Made by a program: the position numbers and the translations under genes
Source of the DNA: Amia ocellicauda
Lineage: Eukaryota > Chordata > Actinopteri > Amiiformes > Amiidae
Assembly: GCF_036373705.1 (NCBI RefSeq)
Contig: NC_089851.1
Coordinates: 52,153,812-52,217,811 of the forward strand
DNA length: 64,000 bases
Direction of reading: 5' to 3'
Notes under the pieces: model-generated
The model's input: only the letters and a program-made list of their open reading frames with translations
Databases searched by the model: none
What the model was told of the DNA's origin: nothing
Shown here: piece after piece, positions 32,533 through 42,856 of the stretch
How the letters are laid out: every line of letters starts with the position of its first letter
How positions within the stretch are numbered: the stretch's first letter is position 1

Positions 32533-32615
32533 ACCCAGGTGGCTGAGTGGTTAAGGCATTGGACTTAAGATCTAATAGATGTATGTCTGTGTGGGTTGGA
32601 ATTCCACTCTGGGTA
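32533..32615 (+). tRNA. tRNA-Leu(UAA)-like gene inside the Maverick
   Basis: An 83-nt class II tRNA. Acceptor ACCCAGG pairs with TCTGGGT (one G-T pair), followed by discriminator A. Anticodon stem TTGGA/TCTAA surrounds CTTAAGA (anticodon TAA). The long variable arm forms AGA/TCT, and the T-stem is GTGGG/TCCAC. The T-loop reads TTGGAAT instead of TTCGAAT, changing a normally invariant C and weakening the internal B-box promoter. A T6 stretch at 32621-32626 is a suitable RNA polymerase III terminator. It lies between the integrase start and the right terminal repeat, so it belongs to the element. Confidence 0.82.
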
Positions 32616-32677
32616 AGTACTTTTTTGATCAAAACTTTATTTTGTTCTCTTTTTCTAATTTAATTTATTTTATTTTA

Positions 32678-32885
32678 TACCACCCCAAAAACAATCATAA
32701 AATATATAACCTAAAATCATCACATGCACATCACTAAACACAGTTTAAAATACTTTTTTATTAAAACTTTATGTTGTTGTTCTCTTCTTATTTTAATGTA
32801 TTTTATTTTGGTAACAACTTATCGTACCAAACCTAATCATAAAACATAACCTAACACAAATAATAATAAGTTTAAACTCTTAAAC

Positions 32886-32938
<53 letters not shown>

Positions 32939-33307
32939 CATCAGGGTGAGATGGCGGCGAACACTTGTCAAGATGACCTGTGCCCTTTCCAAAATGCCTG
33001 TCATCCTAACAAGATGGAGGTCATCCAAACAAGATGGCTGCCATCCTAACAAGATCACGGTCATCCAAACAAGATGGCTGACAGGAGAGGGTCAAAGGGT
33101 AAAACCTGTATTCTTACAAGATGGCTGACTGGAGAGGATCAAAGGGTACAGGGTAAGGAGGAGCTTCCTGGCCCATTGGGCTTCTGGGTAAGGAGGGGCT
33201 TCATGGCCCGTGAGGCTTCTGGGTAAGGCGGGTTTCCCAGCCGATGGGGCTTCTGGGTAGGGGCGGGGCCACCTGTCACTTTGACATAAAGTGCCATCAT
33301 TACTACT
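32678..33307. repeat. Right terminal inverted repeat of the Maverick
   Basis: 630 bp complementary to the left repeat, ending in ACTACT. Includes an AC run at 32889-32932, several CAAGATGG units and the CTTCTGGGTAAGG minisatellite. Confidence 0.9.
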
Positions 33308-34259
33308 CTGATGTTAGTACTTGAAATGTGTATTACCAAACATTGATAAGTCACACAGTGTGGCAATAATCTTGGATTATGCCTCGATTTCTCATAAACC
33401 CTTATACTGGCTGATGTGTGCTTTGGTATACAGTATCTTTGGACTGTGTTCTACACATATCCTAAAAGACAATTCCTACATGAAGAAACATAGCAGTAAT
33501 GAACAAAATATTTTGATTTACTGTACATTTTGTTCAATTTTAAGCCTGCAATAAAACACTGTCACCACTGGTAGCAGCATATACCACAAACAGCACTGAG
33601 ATAAAAAAAATGAAGCGGCCATCTTGGGCATGTACATCGTAACAACAAAACACTATCAGTCACTTGCAACAGTATTAGAGTTGAAACTATTATTTTAAAC
33701 ACACAGACACTTCTGTCTGCAAATACAAATAGTGTAAATTGAGATGTGTTTAAATTAGGGATTATTTCAGCTGTAGAGAAACCTTGAAGAGAAGCAAGAG
33801 AAAACAAATGTGAAACTAAAAAATTGGATTAAATGTGATTCACATGAAACATAAATACACATTATGTAAAATACATAAAATACATGAAAATCAACAGTGG
33901 TACAAGAGCGGTGATGTTGCTGAATCTGTAGTGGTGGATTATTGCTTTCAACTGAACATCATTTCAAACTGAGATTGGCTGGATCCATGCATCAGTTCCT
34001 GGTTAAATAGTTAACGATGCAACACGGGGGGCGATTTTGTGCTCTTCTCTCTCAGTGAAATCGTAACTTATGGTGACATGTATACTGAACTGTGCAGAAT
34101 CGCTGGCTCTATTCAATATAATTGAAAGGGCAAACATAAGACGTTTACTGTGCGAGCTACAATCGAATAAATGGACCTGCTCATTGAGGCGCTTGATATT
34201 AGTAATTGGACATATTTCCCGCTTTATGAAAAACATTGCTTTTACAAGCTGGAATTGTA
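33308..34259. repeat. Unidentified 2.2-kb repeat, copy A, right part
   Basis: Continues copy A beyond the Maverick, starting with the second target duplication CTGATG (33308-33313). Matches 38362-39240, for example GGCTGATGTGTGCTTTGGTA, ATCAGTCACTTGCAACAGTA and ACTGTGCGAGCTACA. Confidence 0.8.
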
Positions 34260-34852
34260 CACTGTAAAAAATGTTACATGCAATCTACTTAAAAAAATTA
34301 TGTTAACATTATTACACATATTTTTTAAGGTTTAGTTTTTTTGCGAAATCTACCCGAATAAATTAAGTAAAATTTCCTAAATTATTTAGTCTATGGCACA
34401 CAATGAATTTAATTTAATCTTTTTTATTGTATGTTTTCTCACAAATTAATCAAGTAAAATTTACTCATTTGTATTAATTAAAATGACTTAATTATAAAAT
34501 GTACTGCCTTTTTCAGGTTAAGATAATAATGAATACAAAATGCAGTTTTTGTTGACAAACATGCTTTTATTGTCTTTTTGGACTGTAACCATAAATAACA
34601 AATATATATAAAATGTAAGCAGCAGTTTTAAGACATGAAAAAAAAAAGTTTACATTTCCCATGTCATTGAGAAACATCATTTTGTTACACAAAAACATGT
34701 GCATACAAATAACAACTTGTAGCAAAATGTATAAAACCATTTATACTAGCTAAAAGATTGTATGAACAACAATCATGTAGAACAGTATCAAACGCTCAAT
34801 CAGTGCAGTTTTTTTTCCACCAGAACTTGGTAATAATGCTTTGTCTCTCAAT

Positions 34853-35150
34853 CTAAGACATGAGTTTGTTTTTAAGTGTTAGTAATTTGGGGGAAAACTT
34901 GCACACATCCAGTTCTAAGAAGAGCTTCTGAAAGGCCTCAAATGTGTGCCTCAGTTCTTTCGAGTAGGTGAGGTTTAGTGCATACGTCAGTCCAAGAAAA
35001 ACAGCACAGGCTCTAGACAGATTTTCCAAGCCAGCCATGACTTACACCCCCTCCAAGATGATGCTGACGTCCTCCTGATCATCCCTCTTGCAGATGGCAA
35101 TTTTCATTATTTGCGGCAGGAGATCTTGCTGTACATCTGTATTGTCGCAC
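34853..35150 (-). pseudogene. Exon-like gene fragment inside the CACTG element
   Basis: On minus an acceptor (TTGTTTTACAG) is followed by an open stretch of about 98 codons interrupted by one TAA. It encodes LLPQIMKIAICKRDDQEDVS and, after the stop, LSRACAVFLGLTYALNLTYS and FEAFQKLFLELDVCKFSPKL. This resembles the C-terminal part of many predicted fish proteins that I associate with transposon-derived genes; I cannot name the family firmly. One stop makes it a pseudogene as read. Confidence 0.5.
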
Positions 35151-35789
35151 TGTAAAACAACCATTAAATAAGTATTTTTATCTTGTCTGTCTCTCTATCA
35201 TTATATATCTGTCCATAATTATAAAGTTTATTTGTGTACGGTTGTAAACAAACATTTTGAAACATTTTTCTTATAACAGCTTAAAATTCTAAATTTCTTT
35301 GTAAACACTAAAACAAAAAAATATGTTTCAGTGGACGGCACACACTGTCAAAATAACAAGCTCAAATATAGTTTCACCAATGACAGAGGGTGTATTCAGG
35401 GTAAAGAAAAAAAATACATTTGGTGACACCAGTGTAGGGGGGAAAACTGCAAATTAACCATGTTTACATGAGGAATATAGTGCATTCAGAATGTAAAACA
35501 GCCCCCACATTAATTCTAATTTTCAGTTTACTTATTCTGATTGTTGGGGTAAAGTTGTTTTCCCAATTATAAAGAATACCTTATCAATTATTTCTTCCTG
35601 TGTCTCGGAACTGCCCTGGGACATATGCAAAGAAAATTTCATTCAGGTTCGGGACTGCCCCGAACCACCTATGAAATATTGCTTGTAGATGTATAAAAGG
35701 CTGTGTGAAACTTTCAATAAACGAAGATAAACAAACTGACATTGTGTCAGTGACTTTATTTCCCGGGCCTGTCTCCTGCTGAGAGTCTA

Positions 35790-36060
35790 AACTGTTACTG
35801 GAAGCGCTCACTGGGGTGCCTGATTCACTGGGATCCGAAGGGTTGCTTCAACTGAAGCTTTGCACCTTAACACTGATGTTGATCCCAATCTGTAAATGTA
35901 ACTGGTCCTACTTGCACCGCTCCAAGCAGAATTCGAACCAGCTTCACCGGCATTGGAGGTGGGTGCACTAACAAGGACGCTAAAGATCATAGCCTCTAGC
36001 ATCAGTCACTGGGGCACCTCTTGAGGCCAAGTGGAGTGAGGTTTACTCACACAGCTCTTA
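35790..36060 (-). mobile_element. Possible tRNA-derived SINE
   Basis: The minus strand contains a box-B-like GCTGGTTCGAATTCTGC preceded at a suitable distance by TTAGCGTCCTTGTTAGTGC. The outer parts share GGGGTGCCTGATTCACTGGG and GATGCTAGAGG-type words. Weak evidence; no clear tail or target duplication. Confidence 0.25.
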
Positions 36061-36662
36061 CTAGCTGCTCTCTGTTACATATAAATGAAATTACACTCTG
36101 CCTTACATCACGCCTTTTGGGTTTGAGGACTGAAAGATATAACCTACATTTTTTTTTTTGGTTACATTATTTCGATGGTCCACTTTAGACATTCTACTAA
36201 CTGTAAGTAACTACTCTCATTAGAGTATTAGTAGACTGCAAGTAAACTGTTAGGTTAGGGTTAATAGATTACGTTAACACGTAGTTGCAAAGTTACTTAT
36301 ACTCAGTAGAATTTCTAAAGTGGACCACCAAAATAAAGTGTTACCTTTCTTAATATAGTGGCTGACAAAAGTCTTATTTGTGTTAAATATTTTCACAGTA
36401 GTTTTAGACAATTTAATTGTAAAAAAGTATTGTTCAGGTTCATCCCCTTGGAATTATAAGGTTCTATCTGACATTTTTGACAAAATTGAGTTATTCACAT
36501 ATTCTTATTCTGTGACAACTTATTTACATTATGTGACTTTTTTTTAAGTTGTGTACATTTTTGGACTTTTTATTTAGAAAACAAAAAGGTTCTGTCTACA
36601 AAGTTGAACTCAAACTTCGTACTATAAGGTTCTATTTGCGAGCCAATCAGCACTTATCTAAT

Positions 36663-36670
36663 ACTATCTG

Positions 36671-36737
<67 letters not shown>

Positions 36738-36738
36738 C
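36663..36738. repeat. CTAT microsatellite
   Basis: CTAT tetramers with one CTTT interruption. Confidence 0.95.
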
Positions 36739-37128
36739 TCTTTTGGCTATTCTTTCTCAAGCCAACATCAAACAAACCTTTCAATCCATACTGATCTCTA
36801 GAGAGAAAGACATTTTACCTGTCACACTTTTTGTGGAATATTGGATTTTGTTAATTTAAGACACCTGTTTCAACTCATCAGCTCGTCAGAATAGGCATCG
36901 ACATGAGACAACTAAAATTGAACTAATTCTCTTAAGCCTTAAAATTGCAGAAATGTCCTTAAATAAAAGAGGAAAATGTATCTCTTTGTTCTATTAGTGA
37001 AATCTTCTCAATATTTTGTATCAAACACTAAACCACAATTTCATTAATAAAATGTACACATTATTTTTAATTATTACGTAAAAACGTTTAGTGAAAATTA
37101 CAAGACCCATGATAAATTTTTTACAGTG

Positions 37129-38059
37129 TATAAAACATTGCATTTACAAGCCATAATTATATATAATGTGCACATCGGTAATCAATGTGACAACCAAATG
37201 AAACAGAAATTAAGCTACTAAATGAGGTTCGGATGATTACTGCGAATTGAAAAGCTGCAGCAGTTCTATGCTATACAAGTACACAAATGAGACTTGTAGA
37301 ATAAAGTGTTTACTCATTTATTATGATACCAGAGCTATTTATATTATTAAACTAATTTAATTAAAAATGATATATTGAAATCAAATCAGGGTAGTTGACT
37401 TTTTGAGATTAATACTGGCTTGTACTTCAACATATTTGACCACAAGAGGGGGAACTTCAACATGAAAACTCTTCCGATTTTGTCAAAATTTGCTTTCATC
37501 TGATTTATATTATTAGGGGTGTGAAACCATACATTTATTGACTGGAATCACCTGGAAGCCTCAATAGTTGTCTGCAACGAATATATTTTATTAGTATTAT
37601 TATGAAAATGTTTCTGCAGTTATTTTCAAAAGCTTATACAAACAATACACTTCATACAGTGATACACAGCTGTGTAGAGCATTGCCATATGTAATATGGA
37701 AGTCATTTGTCACTGGCTGGTTGCCAGATTGGTTTAAGTGACAGATTTTGGACAATTTTCAAACGTCTTCTTCTGTGAAACCGCAGGTACGATTGATGTG
37801 GAATTCTGTACACATGCCCTTGGCTAGATCCTCCATCAGATTTGTTAAAGGCAATACGATTGATGAAACGAGATGCTTAAAGCAATGCTTAAATTGCATA
37901 ACGTGTCATAAATAGCAGGTTTGAAGTACATTAGAATGTATTAGACTGTGTTAGTACTGTGTAGATGTGTATTTGGCCCCCTGCATTGCTGCTTGCAGAT
38001 ATATTTATTATTACGCTTCCAGGTCCAGGATGCCTGGAAGCCTATTGTTGTTGTAAGGA

Positions 38060-38111
<52 letters not shown>

Positions 38112-39240
38112 TTTATTTTTCTTTTCTTCCGCCAGAATATTTTCAAATGCCTATAACTTTTGAACTGCTTGGTGAAAACTCACCAAACTATGGTATGAGT
38201 GTAGGGGCTATGGTATGGTCACTTAAATACAATATGGTGGCCTAACGTCACATGGTTTGGCAGCCATCTTGAATGTAGTCCAAAAAATTGGACCGTTTTC
38301 AAACAGTGTTTTATCAGGAATGGTAAAGAGTTGAGTTATGAAACTTTTTCTACATAGTGTGCTTATGTAAATACTTGATTTGGATATATCAAAAAAATGA
38401 TAAGTCACATGGTGTGCTCACAATTTTCAATTAAGCTGAAAACACTTGAGCCTCAGCTCCTCATAGACCATTTGACTGGCTGATGTGTGCTTTGGTATAC
38501 AGCATCTGTGGACTGTTCTCTACAAATATTCTATAAGAAAAGTTCCTACGTGAAGAAATATGGGCGCAATGAACAAATGTTTTAGACAAAAAGTCATTTT
38601 TTTTACTGTAATGATGCACTGTCTCCACTTGTGGCAGCATATATCATATTTTTCACTGAGAAAACAAGATTCAGGCGCCATCTTTGGCATGCACATCGTA
38701 AAAACTAAGAACTATCAGTCACTTGCAACAGTACTACAATGGAAAGTATCTGTTTAAACACACAGACACTTCTGCAAGCAAATACAAATAGTATAAACTG
38801 AGATTTGTTATAGTGAGGGATCGTTTCAGAAAGAAAGCCGTTGAGAAAAGCTAGACAAACCGAAAGTGAAACTAAAACATAGAATTAAAAGTGATTCACA
38901 AAACACGAAAATACAAGTTATTAAAATAAATCAAAGAATATGAACAATGGTACAACAGCAATGACGTTGCTGAATCTGTAGTGGTGGGTTATTGCTTTAA
39001 TTTGAAAATCATTTCAATCTGAGATCGAGTGCCACCGCGAGTGCATTACTACTGTTTAATGTTAACGATGCAACACGGGGGCACGATTTTGTCCTCTTCT
39101 ATCTCAGTGAGATCGTATATTATGGTGACATATTATATACTGAACAATGCAGAATCGCTGGCTCTACAAAGTAGAGTTGAAAGGGTAAACATAAGACGTG
39201 TACTGTGCGAGCTACACCCGAAAATACGGACCTACTCTGT
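37129..39240. repeat. Unidentified 2.2-kb repeat, copy B (uninterrupted)
   Basis: The most complete copy. It aligns with both halves of copy A across the Maverick insertion point: CTTATG at 38362-38367 corresponds to the target duplication. An ATT/ATTT microsatellite at 38060-38117 is private to this copy. No protein-coding signal seen. Confidence 0.8.
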
Positions 39241-39269
39241 CTTTGTACATTGTAACAGCAAAAGACTAA
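39241..39269. repeat. Copy C of the 2.2-kb repeat, left stub
   Basis: TTTGTACATTGTAACAGCAA matches the position just before ATCAGTCACTTGC in copies A and B. Copy C therefore starts mid-unit, fused to the end of copy B, and resumes after the Harbinger at 44245. Confidence 0.6.
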
Positions 39270-39536
39270 GGGCAGGATTAAATCAAAAATGTTTGCGAGC
39301 GCGAAAAGTCCCAGAAGAGTCACAGGAGGGGATCTCGCAGCTCAGCTCCTCGCTGAATTAAATCTGAAATGTGCGGAGCTGCGAGCGGGAGGAGCCGGAT
39401 TTTCTGGCGGGGTTTCTGGGGTGGGCGGGCGCGTGAGAGAAATCGCGAGCCAATCACAGTGTCTGAAATCTGAGTGACAGCGAGGGCGCGAGAGCAGGAC
39501 GTGCTGCGAGGAGAGCGATGCGTCGATAAAGCAGAG

Positions 39537-39706
39537 AAATCAAAACTGTGACCCGCCCGCTAATAGCAAACTACACAACTGTACTCAGTTGCGGCTTCAT
39601 TGTCAGTAAGATGACACTTTCTTCTAACCATAAATGTAACCGCTGTGATGTACAGGTGTGTAGTTTGCTATTAGCGGGTGGGTCAAAGTTTTAATTTTAT
39701 CCAGCC
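39537..39706. repeat. Palindromic MITE-like segment 1
   Basis: Arms GACCCGCCCGCTAATAGCAA and the complementary TTGCTATTAGCGGGTGGGTC flank a spacer of about 100 bp. The same structure forms the free-standing MITE at 52831-53011. Confidence 0.7.
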
Positions 39707-40134
39707 CCACGATAGCGCCTGAAGGTACAGCTCCACGCTGTAAATTGAAAGCATGAGTCTACCCGCTGAAACACAATTACAAACCTGTACTGTGTAGCGG
39801 CTAAAAAAGAGTAGGAGAAAATAATACAATAATAAAAACAAAGCCGCTCTTGATGACAGCTGTGTATTTTAAATTTTGTATGTCTTCGCAGACAATCTTA
39901 TCCAGGCGTTATCTATAGCCGTGGATCAATGCTGGTATCTTCGGTTATATATGAATACCAGAAAAATGCAAGTCTCTTATTCAGGGACGCTTTAAATCAG
40001 CGTTTACTTGTCATGTGCACTTTGTATTGCTCTGTTTTGTAAGATTGCCAATAAACATATAAACACATATAATAATAATAAGAATAATAAGAATAAGAAT
40101 AAGAATAATATGTGTAGCGCGGTGTATTCAATAA

Positions 40135-40295
40135 AAACTGACCCACTGGCTAATACAAAACTACTAAATGAACATCATAGTGGTTACATTAATTATTAGA
40201 ATAAATGATCAACTGAAGAATGAAGCCGCAACTGAGTCCAGTTCTGTAGTTTTGTATTAGCAGCGGTCAAAGATTTGATTCAATCTGGCCCCTAG
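40135..40295. repeat. Palindromic MITE-like segment 2, diverged
   Basis: A degenerate version: ACTGACCCACTGGCTAATAC on the left, GTATTAGCAGCGGTCAAAG on the right. Confidence 0.55.
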
Positions 40296-40621
40296 TTTGC
40301 CGGTATAATGTCGGTTGATGTGTGATTGTTCACTGGATGTGTCCCATTGTGATATGTGGTTGTGAAGCAAATATATATTTCATGGAGATATTGATATAAG
40401 TTGTTCGACTCCGATATGACTCAGAATCGCTCATTTCAGGTGTTTAATTTTCTACATTTTCTGGTGGAGGACCCCCAGACCCCCACCGTGAATCCCTCAT
40501 TATGCCTCGCCCTCATTTTCCTGGCTACGCCACTGATCCATACATAGATACTCTTTATAGTACACATTGTAATATGACAGTGTAATATAATTGTGTATAT
40601 GTCAGTTGTATATATGTCAAT

Positions 40622-40936
40622 CTACATCATTGATTTTCCACAGTGCCAGCTGTGATAGCGGTGCTGATAGTGGCTTGGCGCCCCCACAACGTCCCCTACT
40701 GTAGTTTGAAAGGAGCCTGTAGCATATAGGCTAACGCGGCACATAATTGTCTCCACGGTAAGAGGATGGTTGCGTGCAAATCTATTGTTCAATTTATCCT
40801 TCAGCAGGTGACACAATAACGATATGCTGTGTCTATCAAACCGATAATGTCTTATTAAAAGGTGATCGGAAGGTCTAGAAAGTTCCGATGGATCTGAAAG
40901 TGTAGGGCTGGCATCGTCTTCCACGCCTTCGGGCAT
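40622..40936 (-). pseudogene. PIF/Harbinger transposase, N-terminal fragment
   Basis: A 104-codon frame matching the start of HARBI1-like transposases: HYRFDRHSISLLCHLLKDKL followed by YATGSFQTTVGDVVG, the region before the catalytic domain. The catalytic DDE part is absent and the C-terminal residues after SHYQHRYH look unrelated. Its presence agrees with the element's termini and TAA target. Confidence 0.75.
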
Positions 40937-41406
40937 CGATGTCTGCCGTTATAATTTTAATTGTCATAATAGTCCACTTTCTCTTGTATAGATGGCGATA
41001 TGGTGCTCATTCAATCCAATTGCATCATGCGTGTGTGATATGTGATTAGTAATGAATGATTGACACTGGTTTCATTATGTTGTTGCATATCATCTCCATG
41101 TTATATAGGCTGCTGTGTCTAGGATAAAGGCATAACGTTGGCCACCTGCTACTAGATAATTGATTGTTCAGATTATTCCATATTTTTCTAGAATATATAC
41201 AGTGGGGGAAAAAAGTATTTGATCCCCTGCTGATTTTGTACATTTGCCCACTGACAAAGAAATGATCAGTCTATGATTTTAATGGTAGGTGTATTTTAAC
41301 AGTGAGAGACAGAATAACAACAAAAAAATCCAGAAAAACGCATTTCAAAAAAGTTATACATTGATTTGCATATTAATGAGGGAAATAAGTATTTGACCCC
41401 TTCGAC

Positions 41407-42413
41407 TTAGTACTTGGTGGCAAAACCCTTGTTGGCAATCACAGAGGTCAGACATTTCTTGTAGTTGGCCACCAGGTTTGCACACATCTCAGGAGGGATT
41501 TTGTCCCACTCCTCTTTGCAGATCCTCTCCAAGTCATTAAGGTTTCGAGGCTGTTTGGCAACTCGAACCTTCAGCTCCCTCCACAGATTTTCTATGGGAT
41601 TAAGGTCTGGAGACTGGCTAGGCCACTCCAGGACCTTAATGTGCTTCTTCTTGAGCCACTCCTTTGTTGCCTTGGCTGTGTGTTTTGGGTTATTGTCATG
41701 CTGGAATACCCATCCACGACCCATTTTTAATGCCCTGGCTGAGGGAAGGAGGTTCTCACCTAAGATTTGATGGTACATGGCCCTGTCCATCATCCCTTTG
41801 ATGCGGTGCTGTTGTCCTGTCCCCTTAGCAGAAAAACACCACCAAAGCCTAATGTTTCCACCTCCATGTTTGACGGTGGGGATGGTGTTCTTGGGGTCAT
41901 TCCTCCTCCTCCAAACACGGCGAGTTGAGTTGATGCCAAAGTGCTGGATTTTGGTCTCATCTGACCACAACACTTTCACCCAGTTCTCCTCTGAATCATT
42001 CAGATGATGGCAAACTTCAGACGGGCCTGTACATGTGCTTTCTTGAGCAGGGGGGCCTTGCGGGCGCTGCAGGATTTCAGTCCTTCACGGCATAGTGCGT
42101 TACCAATTGTTTTCTTGGTGACTATGGTCCCAGCTGCCTTGAGATCATTAACAAGATCCTCCCATGTAGTTCTGGGCTGATTCCTCACCGTTCTCATGAT
42201 CATTGAAACTCCACAAGGTGAGATCTTGCATGGAGCCCCAGACCGAGGGAGACTGACAGTTATTTTGTGTTTCTTCCATTTGCGAATAATCGCACCAACT
42301 GTTGTCACCTTCTCACCAAGCTGCTTGGCGACGGTCTTGTAGCCCATTCCAGCCTTGTGTAGGTCTACAATCTTGTCCCTGACATCCTTGGACAGCTCTT
42401 TGGTCTTGGCCAT
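41407..42413 (-). pseudogene. Tc1-like transposase (DD34E), one frameshift
   Basis: The N-terminal frame 42413-42000 ([20 protein letters not shown] onward) carries the paired-type DNA-binding domain. A four-base deletion near 42010, evident against the sister copy at 52000, throws it out of frame. The second frame 41979-41407 holds the catalytic D residues (WSDETKI and QHDNNPKH) and E ([10 protein letters not shown]), with 34 residues between the last two, and runs to the natural end (ANKGFATKY). Apart from the deletion it is nearly complete. Confidence 0.92.
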
Positions 42414-42456
42414 GGTGGAGAGTTTGGAATCTGATTGATTGATTGCTTCTGTGGAC

Positions 42457-42551
42457 AGGTGTCTTTTATACAGGTAACGAGCTGAGATTAGAAGCTCTCC
42501 CTTTAAGAGAGTGCTCCTAATCTCAGCTCGTTACCTGTATAAAAGACACCT
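42457..42551. promoter_or_regulatory. Near-perfect palindrome at the transposase promoter
   Basis: Arms of about 40 bp (AGGTGTCTTTTATACAGGTA and its complement) flank a short spacer, just upstream of the minus-strand transposase. Each arm contains TATAAAAG, so the structure offers TATA boxes in both directions. Conserved in the sister Tc1 at 52440-52534. Confidence 0.65.
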
Positions 42552-42777
42552 GGGAGCCAGAAATCATGCTGATTGATAGGGGATCAAATACTTATTTCCC
42601 TCATTAACATACAAATCAATTTATAACTTTTTTGAAATGCGGTTTTCAGGATTCTTTTGTTGTTTTTCTGTCTCTCACTGTTAAAATACACCTACCATTA
42701 AAATTATAGACTGATCATTTCTTTGTCAGTAGGCAAACGTACAAAATCAGCAGGGGATCAAATGCTTTTTTCCCTCA

Positions 42778-42780
<3 letters not shown>

Positions 42781-42850
<70 letters not shown>

Positions 42851-42856
42851 TTTTTT
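42781..42856. repeat. TA microsatellite followed by a T tract
   Basis: TA dinucleotides directly abut the Tc1 right end and lead into about 25 T. Confidence 0.95.

Larger units (their letters stand above)
21579..33307. mobile_element. Maverick/Polinton (adintovirus-like) endogenous element, defective
   Basis: An 11.73-kb element is bounded by inverted terminal repeats that start AGTAGT and by a 6-bp target duplication, the hallmarks of Polintons. The gene set agrees: family-B DNA polymerase, retrovirus-like integrase with chromodomain, adenain-type protease, double-jelly-roll major capsid fragment, penton-like minor capsid and small basic core proteins. It is shorter than the usual 15-20 kb. 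The major capsid gene ends early, no FtsK/HerA-type packaging ATPase is seen, the left cargo gene is truncated, and several genes are frameshifted. It inserted into repeat copy A. Confidence 0.93.
34260..37128. mobile_element. 2.9-kb element with CACTGTAAAAAAT termini
   Basis: Inverted termini CACTGTAAAAAATGTTAC (left) and ATAAATTTTTTACAGTG (right) bound 2869 bp lying between copies A and B of the 2.2-kb repeat, with TA on both outer sides. Inside are a degenerate exon-like segment on minus and a CTAT microsatellite. No transposase is recognisable, so the class is not determined. Confidence 0.6.
41200..42780 (-). mobile_element. Tc1/mariner element nested in the Harbinger
   Basis: Inverted repeats begin CAGTGGGGGAAAAAAGTATT and end, on the other side, AATGCTTTTTTCCCTCACTG. 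The arms run for about 200 bp, each with a second GGAAATAAGTATTTGA-type direct repeat inside, the IR/DR arrangement of fish Tc1s. A TA precedes the left end; the right TA has mutated to TG. Confidence 0.92.
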
